From: Larix kaempferi
Lineage: Eukaryota; Streptophyta; Pinopsida; Pinales; Pinaceae
DNA length: 64,000 nucleotides
Assembly (NCBI GenBank): GCA_027924585.1
Contig: BSBM01000361.1
Location: 69,686,501 to 69,750,500 of the forward strand
Direction of reading: 5' to 3'
The translations under genes and the position numbers were made by a program. Of this stretch, positions 48,019-59,772 are shown one piece after another (the first letter of the stretch is position 1; every line of letters begins with the position of its first letter). A model generated the notes under the pieces. The model did not search any database. It saw only the letters and a program-made list of their open reading frames with translations, and was not told where the DNA came from.

Positions 48019-48626
48019 TGTTGATGTGTATGTAACTTCGGAATGTATTTCATCTGTGTATTATATATATATTTATTGTACCCATATAAGAGATGTGTTA
48101 TTCCTCTATAAGGAAGTGTCGTCATGTGGATTGACAAGTGTCGCAAGTGTGTGTACTTGCCGATGGGTTATTAGACCACCTTATGGGGTCGGCCCTAATT
48201 AATATATAATATAATGTGGATGTATCCAAGTAGACAAGTCGGCCCCAATAGGTCACTGGGAAAAAAGGTGAGTATAAATAGAGATAGGAGATCTCTATTT
48301 TACTCACTCGGAAAAGTAACTATCTCTCTCTCTGAAAAGTGGTGCACTAGTGAGGAGGAGGAGGATCATCTGCTAGGAGACTATCTCAGTGTTATTTGGT
48401 TGTATTTTGGTTGAGCCATTGCTCTCTCTATCTCTGAGGAAGTTGTGGGGTTTTTCACCTTAGGGTTTTCCCCACGGAAACTCTGTGTCTCTTGTCTCTA
48501 TGCTTTTGATTCTTGTGATGCTTGTGATGCTTGTCATATTATGATTGTCATGCATTGATATACTGTAGATGTTATTCTCTCAGCAAAGATCCTATAGTAT
48601 TGTGATTTAATACTAAAAATTTAACA
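48019..48626 (+). repeat. copia B 3' LTR
   Basis: Same length as the 5' LTR, preceded by AGTTAAGAGGGAG and followed by the target duplication ttaac. Confidence 0.96.
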
Positions 48627-48631
48627 TTAAC

Positions 48632-50414
48632 CATTGTAGGACCAAGTTATACATACCTCGAAAGTAGATCTTCTATGTGATCTATGACAATGGATGAATC
48701 TTTGTCTTCATGTCACCATGATCATATGTTCTTGAAGTAGAACATGATTTGTCTTTCTTGGTGTACCTTTTATGTTAGCGAACAACATAAACCTCATACA
48801 ACATCACAATGCATTAGTACATTCATAAGTGTCAAAACCTTAATCAATGAATATCTTCTATTAAGGTGATACGACAAGTCTAGTAATTAATCAAGATTGT
48901 ACTGTAATGATATGAAGACAAACATATGATAAAATTAACCATGAAATATACCTGTAATCCATACCTGTCAAGATTGATTGTAATCTTCTTATGGAAGGCC
49001 TTAGCCTCATCTCTCTCTGAGACAGGAACTTCTTCACTTATGCAGGTGACCAATCCATCTTCTTCTAGGATTAACCCAATCCACTTGATTTGCAAGAAAT
49101 GGACCTGGAGCTGGATTAGGATTTGTCAAGGAAACCCCAAAAATTCAAACTTTGAATTTCAAACTTCCGAAAGGATAGAAGTATGCGCCTTGATGAGCTA
49201 ATCAAGCTGGTATATTCAGAATTTGAAAACTGCAAAGTTTCCCTCCTCAATTTTGCCTTTGAAATTTATGGATTCACTGGACATGACCCCGAACTAGGGT
49301 TTGATGAAGCCCACTCTTCTGCCCAATCAAATTTTTTTATCCAAAGCTCTAATATTCTATTTTATGAGGAGCTTCCAGCCATGATCACAGATTTCAAAAA
49401 TTCCCATTTTTGCAGAAGCCCTAATTTTCCACTTTTCTGATCAAAGTCTCGAACTAGGGTCTGATCAAGCCCGGCCTTCTGCCCAATCAAAAATTTTGAT
49501 CTTGGTCTCTAAATTTCGATTTTGATGAGTAGCATTCAGCCGTGGTCTCCGATTACAAAAATTCCAACTTTCTCCAAAGCCCTAAATTCCGGAAGCCATG
49601 AATGAACGTGCTAAAAAATAATTATGATTTGACAGAAATATGTACCTGATTGTTTCTGGTGTAAATCTGAACTTTTTGATCCACAGGGTCTGAAAATTTT
49701 TCCTTAGATAGCCCAACCTGTTATCTTTCCATCCCGATAGGTTTGACCTCAATTGGATTCTCTGAGAGAGAGTTATGCCAAGTGTCGCAATGTGACCTGT
49801 TTATGGGATAATACAAGAGAGTGAACTTGTACGGCGTGCCACGTGTCACTGGTTCAACTTCGGCCTCTGAAACTTTTATTGAGATATCCCGACCTGTTAT
49901 CTTTCCATCTTGATAGGTCTGACCTCAATTGGATTCTCTGAGAAAGATTTATGCCAAGTGTCGCAACGTGACCTGTTTATGGGATAATACAGGAGTGCGA
50001 ACTTGTACGGTGTGCCATGTGTCACTGGTTCAACTTCGGCCTCTGAAAAATTTTCTTGCGATAGTACAGTCTATGTGATACCTATCACTTTTTACAAAAT
50101 TTCATTTAGAGCTTCCTAGCCCAAGTTATGACCTTTTTCCCAAGGTCACCTGAGTTTGACTTAGATCTGGAAGAGACAGAAACCCTATATTGTACAGATC
50201 ATAAATCACAAAGTACAACGAATTAGAGGTTTTCCTTTGGACACAAGGTACGTGTGGATCGTATCTTCGACCTATAAACGTTTTAAATCCAAAAACTTCA
50301 CCAAAATGGATTTATAGTGAAAGTGCTACGATGACTGGTTTTTGCTATATCAAGCCCTAGCATCGTAAGTGCAACAAGTGTCATACATGCCATATCATGC
50401 CTTCTTTCAGGCTA
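48632..50414 (-). other. A2 internal region and leader, left of the 5' LTR
   Basis: Continuation of A2 beyond element B. On the minus strand a gag remnant (WIGLILEEDGLVTCISEE, DEAKAFHKK) lies at about 48960-49095. The leader follows toward the LTR with the same 177-bp duplication as A1 (about 49690-50060). Otherwise non-coding. Confidence 0.88.
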
Positions 50415-50426
50415 GCTCTGATACCA
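50415..50426 (-). promoter_or_regulatory. A2 primer-binding site
   Basis: The minus strand reads TGGTATCAGAGC next to the 5' LTR. Confidence 0.92.
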
Positions 50427-51061
50427 TGTTAAATTTTCAGAATTTACTTCAATCTGATCTAGGATCTTAACTGAGAGAACAACATGTACAGCATATCAAC
50501 CATGGACACAATAATGCAAGCACACAAGAGACACAGAGTTTACTTGGGGAAAACCATAAAGGAGAAAAACCCCAATAACTTCCTCAGAGATAGATAGAGC
50601 AATGATACAACCAAAATACAAGAGATAGTATTCTCCTAGCAGCAGAGCCTCCTCCTCCACAAGTGCACCACTCTCCCAAGTGTGAGTGAGAGAATAGAAT
50701 GTGTAAAATGAGAGAGATACACTCTCTATTTATACACTAACTTGACTTGACCTTTACTCAACAAGGTCGGCCTCAACTTAACCACTTAACATAATGCTGA
50801 TTGGGATGACCCCCACTAGGGTGGTCTAATAACCCTTTGACCCACATGGCCGACCCCCAATAGGGTGGTCTAATAACTCTTTGACCCACATGACTTATAC
50901 AGGGTTGACCCCAACAAGGTGGTCTAATAACCCATCAAGTATAAGTTACAACACTTACAATATAAATGATGACACTTCCGTATAGAGGAATAATAACATC
51001 TATATAGGAATACAATATACATATATGTGAAATACATTCCGAAGTTACATATACATCAACA
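50427..51061 (-). repeat. copia A2 5' LTR
   Basis: It begins (plus strand) TGTTAAATTTTCAG and ends ACATATACATCAACA. Three inverted GGTTATTAGA-type units lie near 50820-50935, and the TATA box on the minus strand is near 50735. It pairs with 36962-37607. Confidence 0.95.
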
Positions 51062-51066
51062 AAGCC

Positions 51067-51722
51067 CACTTCCCTTTTCTTGAACTTCCCCTTATGCCAT
51101 TTACCCCATCCAATGTAATCACTAGTCGAAAGCAAGCAGTTGGTCAAATTCTTGAATCCCACTCGACTAACCATAGTCGACAAGTTCAGACAAGAAAGAA
51201 CGACCTCCCGATGAATATCTAGCAACAAAAAACAGTCGGGATGCCCAACCAATAGATGAGCAAAACCGACATCCATGCGACGAGGTGCAAACAGGATCTA
51301 ATTTCGAATTAAATACCTTGTTAAATCATTCTTTAATGAAGCCATCTACTTCGCATTCACGCGCGCCAAACACTTCCTCCATAAATCCCGAGCTCAAGGA
51401 TTCTTGGATACTCTTTTTCCAAGCACTACAGAACCATACTTCAGAGCAAACAAAATCCCTCTGCGAACTTGAGAGTTCTACAGAAACCATGGCGCCCAAG
51501 AAAGTTCACACTACAACCCGTTCAACCATAGCTAAAGTCCGTGAGTTGCATAATGACCAATCACCGCTGCAGAGCCGCTTACAACTGTTCGAAATGCTAA
51601 AGTACAGGAGCCACACTGGAAAAGAACTTGGAAAGATATTCTTGCATGGGAAAAGGAATCAAATGGCCGTTGGAGGGAGGAATCCCAAAAACTATGGACT
51701 ACTACTATTCTACAATACATGA
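51067..51722 (+). pseudogene. unrecognised TE-like ORF, third segment
   Basis: The plus-strand frame continues from 36961 (HFPFLELPLMPFTPSNVI) to a stop at about 51234. A neighbouring frame is open from about 51185 through DEYLATKNSRDAQPIDEQN and TMAPKKVHTTTRSTIAKVRE to 51722. One frameshift would join them. It may also mark the start of a second ORF at the MAPKKVHTT methionine. No domain recognised. Confidence 0.5.
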
Positions 51723-51925
51723 ACGCACCTCTGCTAGAACAGTTTGGTGGACTCAAAGACATTATTGCTCAATTCGTAGTAAGCAAATATTATGATGGAA
51801 AATTCTATTTTGACGTTCGAGTCGAAATAAATTGTGAGATCATCCACAAGATTACAGGATTATCAAACAAAGGTCAAAATAGAACGGATGGAACGGCCAT
51901 TCAGTACCCATCTCTAATCATCTAG
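51719..51925 (+). pseudogene. unrecognised TE-like ORF, fourth segment
   Basis: The short frame MNAPLLEQFGGLKDIIAQFV then YDGKFYFDVRVEINCEIIHK and ITGLSNKGQ reads like a conserved protein segment. It directly follows the previous ORF, overlapping its stop. I recall similar (F)xVRxxINxxLIHxxTGLSxxG segments in repeat-associated plant ORFs but cannot name a family. Confidence 0.45.
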
Positions 51926-52257
51926 ATTGCAATGACCCACATAATACCAATAGGAAATAAAGACTTTAATCAAGAAGGACCTGTTTTAATGCAGAACTTC
52001 CATTGCTTTACGAAAGGAGGCAACAGACTTGGGCTGTCAACAGTAAAGATTTGGCTAGAACTATGGTTCCAAGACTTAAAAATTTGGTCAACTAGATGGA
52101 GGGTATCTTGGAATGTTCGAGGAAGTCTTCCTCTGTCGGCAGGGATAATTTTAAGAACCCCCCCAAAATTTATATGTATAAAAAATGGGCGAATCTCCCC
52201 GATGTATAGGAAAACTTGAAGGCGATTTTATCAATAATATAATATGTATATATAATT

Positions 52258-52437
52258 TTTTGGCGAATCTTTCATTTCATTATATAATGCTGTAAAATCT
52301 TGGCAAATCTTTCACTAAATTATAAGATATTGTAAAATATTGGCGAATATTTCACTTAATTATAAAAAATTGTAAAAACTTGGCGAATCTTTCACTGATT
52401 TATAAAATATAGTAAAAATTTGGTGAATCTTTTGCCA
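52258..52437 (+). repeat. about 42-bp AT-rich tandem repeat
   Basis: Four to five copies of TTGGCGAATCTTTCACT followed by an A/T-rich TATAAAATATTGTAAAA part. An isolated GGCGAATCTCCCC lies just upstream at 52188. From 52438 to 52660 no gene or repeat is seen. Confidence 0.85.
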
Positions 52438-52659
52438 ATAAGACTCAAGCTTTTGATTTTGTAGATTACTAAGGTTGTGCAACAAAAGAACATACACCGG
52501 AGCTCAACTCTGGACTCTCTCGACTCCTAGAATCTCAAATGAAAAAGTGTATGAATGAGGAAATGATGGATTTATTTATACATTTCACAAGCAGTATTTG
52601 ATCACTCACAACTATAAGGTCAAGTAGGGACTCTACTTGTTATCTCGTCCCTTAATGGT

Positions 52660-54240
52660 GCAATGGACATGTGGGGTCATGAATTCAAAATTCTCCCAAA
52701 GATGATAAAAATTCCCTAAGCACTTAAATATTTTCCAAGGCACTTCTAAATTCTCCCAAGGATGATAAAAACTCCCCATGCACTTCAATATTTTCCCCAA
52801 GCACTTCAACATTCCCTCGAGGCACTTCAATACTTACCCCATGCACTTCTAAATTGACGCAATGATGATAGAAACACACCATGCACTTCAATACTTGCCT
52901 CAGCCACTTCAAAATTCTCCTAACGATGATAAAAACACCCAGACACTTCAATATTTTCCCCATGCACTTCAAAATTCTCCCATCAAAGATAAAAACACCC
53001 CCATCCACTTCAATGTTTTCCCAGGCACTTCATTACTTTCCCCAGACACTTAAAAATTCGTCCAATAATGATAAAGATGCCCTATGCACTTCAATAGTTT
53101 CCCTAGGAAAGGGAGAAAAACACCCGATAATGATATAATCACCTAGGCAATCACAAAATGCCCTGATCCACACAAATTTTCCCCAACAAGTGATAACTTT
53201 GCCCATCATTGTTTTAAAACGTCGTAACGTTATAAAAGCATTCATACATTGATCAATAACAACCCCAAGCACTTCTAAATTCACGCAGTGAGGAGAAAAA
53301 CGACCCATGCACTTATAAATTCACCCAGTTACAAGAAAAACGCCCCAAGCACTTCAATACCTGCCCCGGGCACATCAAAATTTTCTGAAAGTTGATAAAA
53401 TTTCCCTAAGAACTTCAATATTTTCCTAGGCACTTCTAAATTCTCCCAAGGATGATAAAAACTCCCTATGCACTTCAATATTTCCCCAAAGCACTTCAAA
53501 ATTCACCCAATCCCCCAAGTCACTTCAATACTTGCCACGTGCACTTCTAAATTGACCCAATGATGATAGAAATGCCCCATGCACTTCAATACTTTCCTTG
53601 ACCACTTCAAAATTCTTCCACCGATGATAAAAACTCCCAGACACTTCAATATTTGCCCCAGGCACTTCAAAGTTCTCACACCGAAGATAAAAACACCCCA
53701 TTCACTTCTAAATTCACCCAATGATGAGAAAAATGCACCATTCACTTTTAAATCCACTCGGTGATGAGAAAAACACCCCATGCACTTCTAAATCCACTTG
53801 GTGATGAGAAAAACACCCCATGCACTTCTAAATTCACCTCGGCCACTTCAAAATTATCCCAACGATGATAAAAACACCCAGACACTTCAATATTTTCCCC
53901 AGGCACTTCAAAATTCTCCCATTAAAGATAAAAACGCCCCCATCCACTTCCATGATTTCCCAGGCATTTCATTACTTTTCCTAGACACTTCAAAATTCAT
54001 CCAATGATGATAAAGATGCCCTATGCACTTCAATAGTTTCCCTAGGCAAGGGAGTAAAACAACCGACAATGATATAATAACCCAAGCAATCACAAAAATG
54101 CCTCAATCGACACAAATTTTCCCCAGCAAGTGATAACTTTGCTCATCACTGTTTTAAAACGTCCCAACACTATAAAAGCATTCATACAGTGATCAATAAC
54201 AACCCCAAGCACTTTAATACTTGCAGTGATAAAAATTCCT
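52660..54240. repeat. higher-order minisatellite built on CACTTCAAxATT
   Basis: Short units such as GCACTTCAATATTTTCCCC, CACTTCAAAATTCTCCCA and GATGATAAAAACACCCC alternate over 1.6 kb. Larger segments repeat as blocks: the 53081-53275 segment with TTTTAAAACGTCxxAAC recurs at about 54020-54215 (offset 939), and the 52739 segment recurs at 53434 (offset 695). All ORFs on both strands here (CLGKILKCMG-like) follow the repeat and are not genes. Confidence 0.92.
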
Positions 54241-55309
54241 TTGCTAGTGTTTTTCGGGTTTCCTAGACAAACAAGAGGCTAAGAAAGCACTCGAATAGAG
54301 GCATACAAACATTTGCAATGACCATTATGGTGGCCATGCTACTTCTCAAAAGGTCTTGTTCATAGTTTATTACTTCTCAAAATTCTCATGTTTAGAGATC
54401 AAAACGTGGCTAGTTGGTAGCGTTTCTGACATATAATTTATACTTGACATGCTGAGACTCTCATAATCCTAACTATTGAGTGGTTTTAGAATCTAATAGA
54501 ATAGGCAACCAACAACTCAGATGTTCACATATGCAGCCTGAACCATGGGATTGTACCTCTATTTTTCATTGCATTTACCTATGCATTCAAGGTATCATAT
54601 AATTATATAGTTAGTAGTGAGGATACATCGGATATTATTATTATTTAGTTGTGAATCTAGTTTAAGGGAATATACATAATTCGATCTATGAACATGTTAT
54701 GTTGTGGCTCTTTAGCAAAGGTTTTTTCTTATGCTTCATTAGCAGCCTAAAAAGCCACACAATTTGTTTGCAAATTGAATAGAAAATAAAATGAAGAGAA
54801 CACCATTACATGCAGACACAACATAGGTTCTTGTTATCAAAGAATTGTTTCTCAAAACAAAGGGTTGCTTCAAGCTAGTCCTAGAAATTGGAAAGACTAG
54901 AAATATGTAGCATAGGGTGTTTGTTAAAATTTAATAAGTAAAAATTAAAATCCCCATTGTATTTTTCCATAGAATTTATATTTCTTACCATATGGTAAAT
55001 AATCATCAATTGGGATGAACATAGGCATTATGGTTGTTTCTTACCGGTCATAGGTTGAATTCTTGGCAATCAATGGCAGGAAATTCATGTGAATTGTTAT
55101 CCTATGGTTGTGTTATCTGTTATGTTATCCTAGACTTCCACAGGCATTCCTATCTCTGAATAGTTATTGCAATTTCAATAGTTGATTTTTGTGGTGCATA
55201 TTTAGAAAGCGATTGAACATCCACAAATATGCACCCAACCACATCATTCCGTAATACATTCCATTGCACTCGACCCCCCGAGAATATAGCTTGGACCAAA
55301 AATACTACT
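54241..55309. other. spacer without recognised features
   Basis: AT-rich, no gene or clear repeat seen. Confidence 0.5.
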
Positions 55310-55850
55310 CTAAGCTTCATTTTGTATATGACTCTCCTTCCAAACCCTAAAAGTTGTCTGTATTACTGTAGCTGAATGTTTGAGTTTAAAGTCCTCATTA
55401 GTTTGAATCTTGTTAACATAGTTGCAAATAAAACAAAACCGCGCTACTTTATAATATGTCTCCATCATATGGCGCAAGGCATTCTGGGAATATTCTATCA
55501 TAGAATCTGTCTCATCTAAGACAATAATTTTGAAAGGTGGACAAAGATATCCATTGTTCATATTTCCATAATTTACTGCAACTACTGTAAAATCCTTTAT
55601 TTTTGTATGTGCAACATTAATACCAGGATCATCACTTGCATTAAGCTCTAAGACTCTTGATTTGTATTCAAGCCTGAAAAGATGGCGATTGCAAGAGATG
55701 TAGTAGCTCTCCCATTACCTAAAGGACCATAGAAAATCAATTGTGGTAGATTTCGATTTTCAAGTGTGTTTGTAAGTTCCCTCACAAGTTCTTCCTAATG
55801 GGAAACATCCTTTACCTACTTTGTCCTATATTTCTCTACACTAGGACAAA
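55310..55850 (-). pseudogene. replication factor C small subunit (RFC4-like) fragment
   Basis: The minus strand reads PSVEKYRTK, VKDVSH, EELVRELTNTLENRN, then a damaged Walker A (FYGPLGNGRATTSLAIA where GPPGTGKTT is expected). After a frameshift come VLELNASDDPGINVAHTKIK, CPPFKIIVLDETDSM (Walker B, DEAD changed to DETD) and LRHMMETYYKVARFCFICNY. These follow the eukaryotic RFC2/RFC4 order exactly. RFC is the clamp loader for PCNA at replication forks. Similarity stops after CNYVNKI. No intron is seen within the match, and stops and frameshifts make it dead. Confidence 0.85.
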
Positions 55851-55861
55851 AAAAACATTCA

Positions 55862-56120
55862 AATTTCAACTTTAGACTAGGTGACTCTCTCATTTTCATC
55901 AAACTTGTAGCCTTGGAGATATTCCAATGCAGTTGCCACATAGTTTGGATTAGCAAATTCAACAAAGCATAGAACAAGAAGCTCCCCTTCAGAATCTCTA
56001 GGCTCCTTATTTACAAGCATAACTTCCTTGAAACCAACAAAAGGGTGAAATATTTGAGTTGCTTCTCTGTGAGTGAAACTAGTTGGAAGGCACTCAAGAA
56101 AGAGGGAGTTGAACTACATA
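55862..56120 (-). pseudogene. RRM-domain gene fragment (nuclear-speckle RNA-binding type)
   Basis: The minus strand reads NSLFLECLPTSFTHREATQI, FHPFVGFKEVMLVNKEPRDS, ELLVLCFVEFANPNYVATAL and EYLQGYKFDENE. After a one-base shift comes ESPSLKLKFE. This is the RRM of plant RNA-binding proteins of the type (S)NTLFVxGLPxxxTRREVAHIFRPFxGFKE. It ends within about 20 bases of the RFC4-like fragment on the same strand and, after the shift, in the same frame. One stop lies upstream at its start. Confidence 0.75.
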
Positions 56121-57303
56121 TGGTAGAGAATCTATCGTCAGGGAATGGGAGTATACTACCTGGCACAATGCAATTCATCACATTTTTTCCAGGCAAGCAA
56201 TACAAAATTGGGTGACAGTTTATTCTGGAAAATTATAACCCAGGTTTTGCAGTTTGGTAACTTGACATACTGATGAAAAGGTGGGAAGGATGTCTGCTTA
56301 CTTCCATAGAATATTTTATATGATTGTAGGCAGAATGTAAATTCCATGATTTGGTATTCTTTTATTCATAGCTAGATTATGCTCCATAACTCGTTCAAAT
56401 TTATGATTACCTTAAAAAACATAGCCCTTGTCTGTCTTTGCCTATAGGATTCCCTCAATTGTGGTAAAATGTGTCATATAATAAAAGAAAACTATTCTAA
56501 CAGGCACATGTAATCCTTCTACTATTAGAGCACATGTAGTACACACATACAAAAAAGGAGAATGCAAGGTTAAAAGGAAACTGTACATGCAGTACACTAT
56601 TTAAAATATATATATTAGAGTACACAATTTTACGTAGGTGGAGGGTAGGTGCAAAGTAAGTTCGAATGTTAGGAGAGTGCCATCTTTTACCAAGTTAAAT
56701 TTATAAATTACAAAATTAAAAATATCATGTGTTTGGACTTAGTTCATTAGGAACTAGTACTTGGTCTGATCACCTTCAATGGCCAATTTATTTTGCTGAA
56801 CTATAATTTCAACCTCGTCCAAAGTTACAAACATTATTGTTAAGATACTTTCTAATTCATTTGTAATTACTATAAGTGCTATGCTCAAATCCATGTACGC
56901 CTTCTTGTATTCCTAGTGTGTAGTTAGATAATTGCCAAATCATTTCTTCTGGTATCAAATCTCGAATCTATATGTTTACCATTGTTTTTAATCAGGTCCT
57001 TTTATGTGCATTACTAGACCAAAACCTTTGGGTTTATAGAAACTATAGTAGAAATTTTGTGAATCAATCAATTATAGTTTTCCAACTTCTATCAAACGTT
57101 ACCTGAAAGCCTGTCAAACTTTTCAGCACTTATTTCTATGAATCTACAGATAGAAATAGCCTTCTTACTCATCTGCATCCATGTTAACATAACTGTACAT
57201 GAGCATTGAAATTTTAATTATAACAATCAAATTCAGACCCTAAGTTGTGCTTAAAGGATTTAGAAAATAGTTAATGAACAAAATGACTATTGCCAGAAAC
57301 TGT
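56121..57303. other. spacer without recognised features
   Basis: No convincing gene. The part next to the RRM fragment (56121-56350, minus) has short frames that may be its decayed upstream region. Confidence 0.45.
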
Positions 57304-57419
57304 TCATAGAAGAGAGTGAGTTACAAATTGCAACAAATGCATTCCATGTGTACCACATAATCCTACAACTCCAAGTGAGATGGGAGAAAACATATTTTTT
57401 GGAGTTTCTGTCATATATC

Positions 57420-57767
57420 CAGGCTGTCTGTCTAGATGTGAGAAATTGGTAACTGGTGTTGAACCAACATGGTGATGTTGTGAAGGTAACACCACATTAT
57501 TTAGATGAGTATGACTAGCTAGAAAACCATGTCGTTGTGAATAGCTAGAAAACCATGTGGCCATGACTGTGATTTTGGTTGAGGCTATACATGCACACCA
57601 TGTGCATACATGAATGTAAGTAACCACATAATTGGATTGTGTAGATGGTGATGGTAAGAATCATGATTACCCTGAACAAAATCATGGGCATGTAAAAGGC
57701 CATTTACATTTGGACTAGAACGTGGATTCAATAAAGAACCATTCCCTATTACTCCAAAAAATGCCAC
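57420..57767 (-). pseudogene. possible MEI2-like gene fragment
   Basis: Two minus-strand frames in sequence read PNVNGLLHAHDFVQGNHDSY and HHHLHNPIMW, then (shifted) HGFLASHTHLNNVVLPSQHH and HVGSTPVTNFSHLDRQPGYM. This resembles the low-complexity central region of plant MEI2-like RNA-binding proteins (NVNGLLHGHDF, LNNVLPLQHHHVGSAP). The call rests on memory of that region and is tentative. It is in the same orientation as the RRM and RFC4 fragments. Confidence 0.42.
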
Positions 57768-58036
57768 AAGATTTCCAAAATAATAAAAAAAATTACAAGA
57801 AATATACCAATAATTGAATTAACAATCCTCTACTTCAACACTGGATTTGTTCTAAATAGAAAAGAAACCAAAAATGTTCTTAAAGAATAAATTCAATGCT
57901 ATTATGATCAAAATATAATTTATTTATGTTATTATAATTGACTCTATATAAAGATCTGACAACTTCAATTGATTCAGATGGCCTTGACTCATGTGCCCTA
58001 ACCAAAATAGTACAATCATCTCAACAGTCAACAAGG

Positions 58037-58497
58037 TCAATCCCAAAAGGTGGGTGCTCCTCTATTTGGCCAAAAATAGTAGTGCACAACTCCTATTAAG
58101 TCACGAAATATTCTCAAATGTATATCTCCATCTCCTAGTTAAAATAGCAAAAAATAGAGTACAAATCTCACTCCAAACATAAACCTCCATAAATAGCAGG
58201 TGTCAAAATGTAACTGGTCCATGAAAATAGAAGTGCTCGTAATGGCTTGAAAAATTGGTCAACAATTTCAATCCCAAAAGGTGGGTGCTCCTCTATGTGG
58301 CCAAAAATAGTAGTGCACAACTCCTATTAAGTCACAAAAGCTTCTCAACTGTAGCTCTCAATCTCCTGGTTAAAATAGCAGTAAAATAGAGTACAAATCT
58401 CACTCCAACCATAAACCTACAGAAATAGCAAGTGTCAACATGTAACTGGTCCATGAAAGTAGAAGTGCTAGTAATGGATTGCAAATTTGGATTGATA
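58037..58497. repeat. 231-bp direct tandem duplication
   Basis: TCAATCCCAAAAGGTGGGTG at 58037 recurs at 58268. The two units stay similar through CTGGTCCATGAAAxTAGAAG to the end. There are exactly two copies. No gene in it. Confidence 0.93.
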
Positions 58498-59769
58498 CTC
58501 TATGCCATATTGGGTACTCGAAAGATAGTCACCTTGCTTGAAATACCATCCACTACCTAAAACATAGACTGCACAAAATATAACCAAAAATCATGGCCTC
58601 GAATTTAACTAAAACTTGAAACATGGGTTAATCTCCAACTAGGTCCTTTGAAATGTTATTTTCTCACTATTTTGACTACCTTGTAAAAATAGAAAACTTC
58701 TAAGATAAAATTTCATCGAAAATAGAAACTGCTTTGCTTCTCCCCAATATGTTTCCAAATATATTGTCATATACTAATGGAAAAGACCAAGTTTCTAAAA
58801 ATAGAAACTTTTAAGAATAGTCGAATCAAGAATTTGGAAGTCCCCATCTAACTATCCTCGACTTGCCATGCATGCTCCCCAATTTTCTTGTCGATCTGAT
58901 GCTCTGGAATAAGGTAAGGCTGGAACAAAGCTATGAAACAAAGTACCCATATGGGCAAGGTACTCATGAATCATCGATTTCGAATTATGCACTCTAATGT
59001 TGAGTTCATATTGTATATTGTGGGAAGAAGTTTGCTCTCATAGATCTACTGCCACCTATTTCCAAGGAGGGATAGTCTGCAGGTGCTTCCAACCTCTGAG
59101 ATAGGCTGGCAGAAAGATGTATTGAATCTAATGGTAGCAGGCCTGGAGAGACCACACAAAGTCTTTTGTCTTTGGATTGCTATATTCATTTGAGCATAAT
59201 CAAGCAACAAATTGAAAAAATGAAGCACTCCATGTTGGATTCCAGAATACTCTTATCCATTTGCACAGTTCATAATTGTTGAGAATAGAACCGTAAATTT
59301 CAAGCCTGATAGAATACACTGGTTTAAAATAAAACTATAGAAGTTAAATCACAACTATAGAATTTAAATCACTTTACGTAATGCCTGTGCACTGAATCCT
59401 AATCCTTGCTAACTTTGTGTGGGAATCCCTTTTCAATTTGGTAACAAAATACGAACAAGGGAGGCCAAAATATTCTTTCAAGCTATGACACATACTTGCT
59501 ACTATATAAATATCAGACCTGAAATCTGTCTGAAATAATTCTGGACATTAACCTATGATGCATATTTACATTTAACAATCTAATGCTACCTTTGGAACCA
59601 TGAAAATCTACTGCTAAAAGATCTCAAATATAGCCTTGAAACTGCAAATCTGCATACAAAAATATAAAAAACACCAAGCTCTAAATCTAAATTAGCAACC
59701 ATGACTTCACTACCATCACATACATTGGTGATGGAGTATAAATGAGACCCAAGAATCAGATAATAGATT
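58498..59769. other. spacer without recognised features
   Basis: AT-rich. I see no supported gene, RNA or repeat. Confidence 0.45.
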
Positions 59770-59772
59770 AGA

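Larger units (their letters stand above)
41062..48626 (+). mobile_element. copia element B, near-intact
   Basis: LTRs 41062-41669 and 48019-48626 are both 608 bp with only about seven differences seen by eye. The flanking 5-mers 41057-41061 and 48627-48631 are both ttaac. A primer-binding site, one gag-pol frame with a single stop, and an AAGAGGGAG tract before the 3' LTR are all present. It is the youngest insertion in the window and could have served the A copies, subject to the stop. Confidence 0.97.
36962..51061 (-). mobile_element. copia element A2, non-autonomous, with nested element B
   Basis: Inverted-orientation LTRs of the A family lie at 36962-37607 (3') and 50427-51061 (5'). Flanks are gagcc (36957-36961) and aagcc (51062-51066), a target duplication with one mismatch. 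Reading the plus strand across the insertion rejoins an open frame (...GPVTGA then HFPFLELPLMPFTPS). Element B (41062-48626) is inserted within it, so its own length is about 6.5 kb. Confidence 0.92.

Noticed and set aside
52630-54093. Minus-strand ORFs rich in LKCLGxF-type repeats, possible secreted repeat proteins
   Set aside because: They follow the CACTTCAA minisatellite and appear on both strands in several frames.
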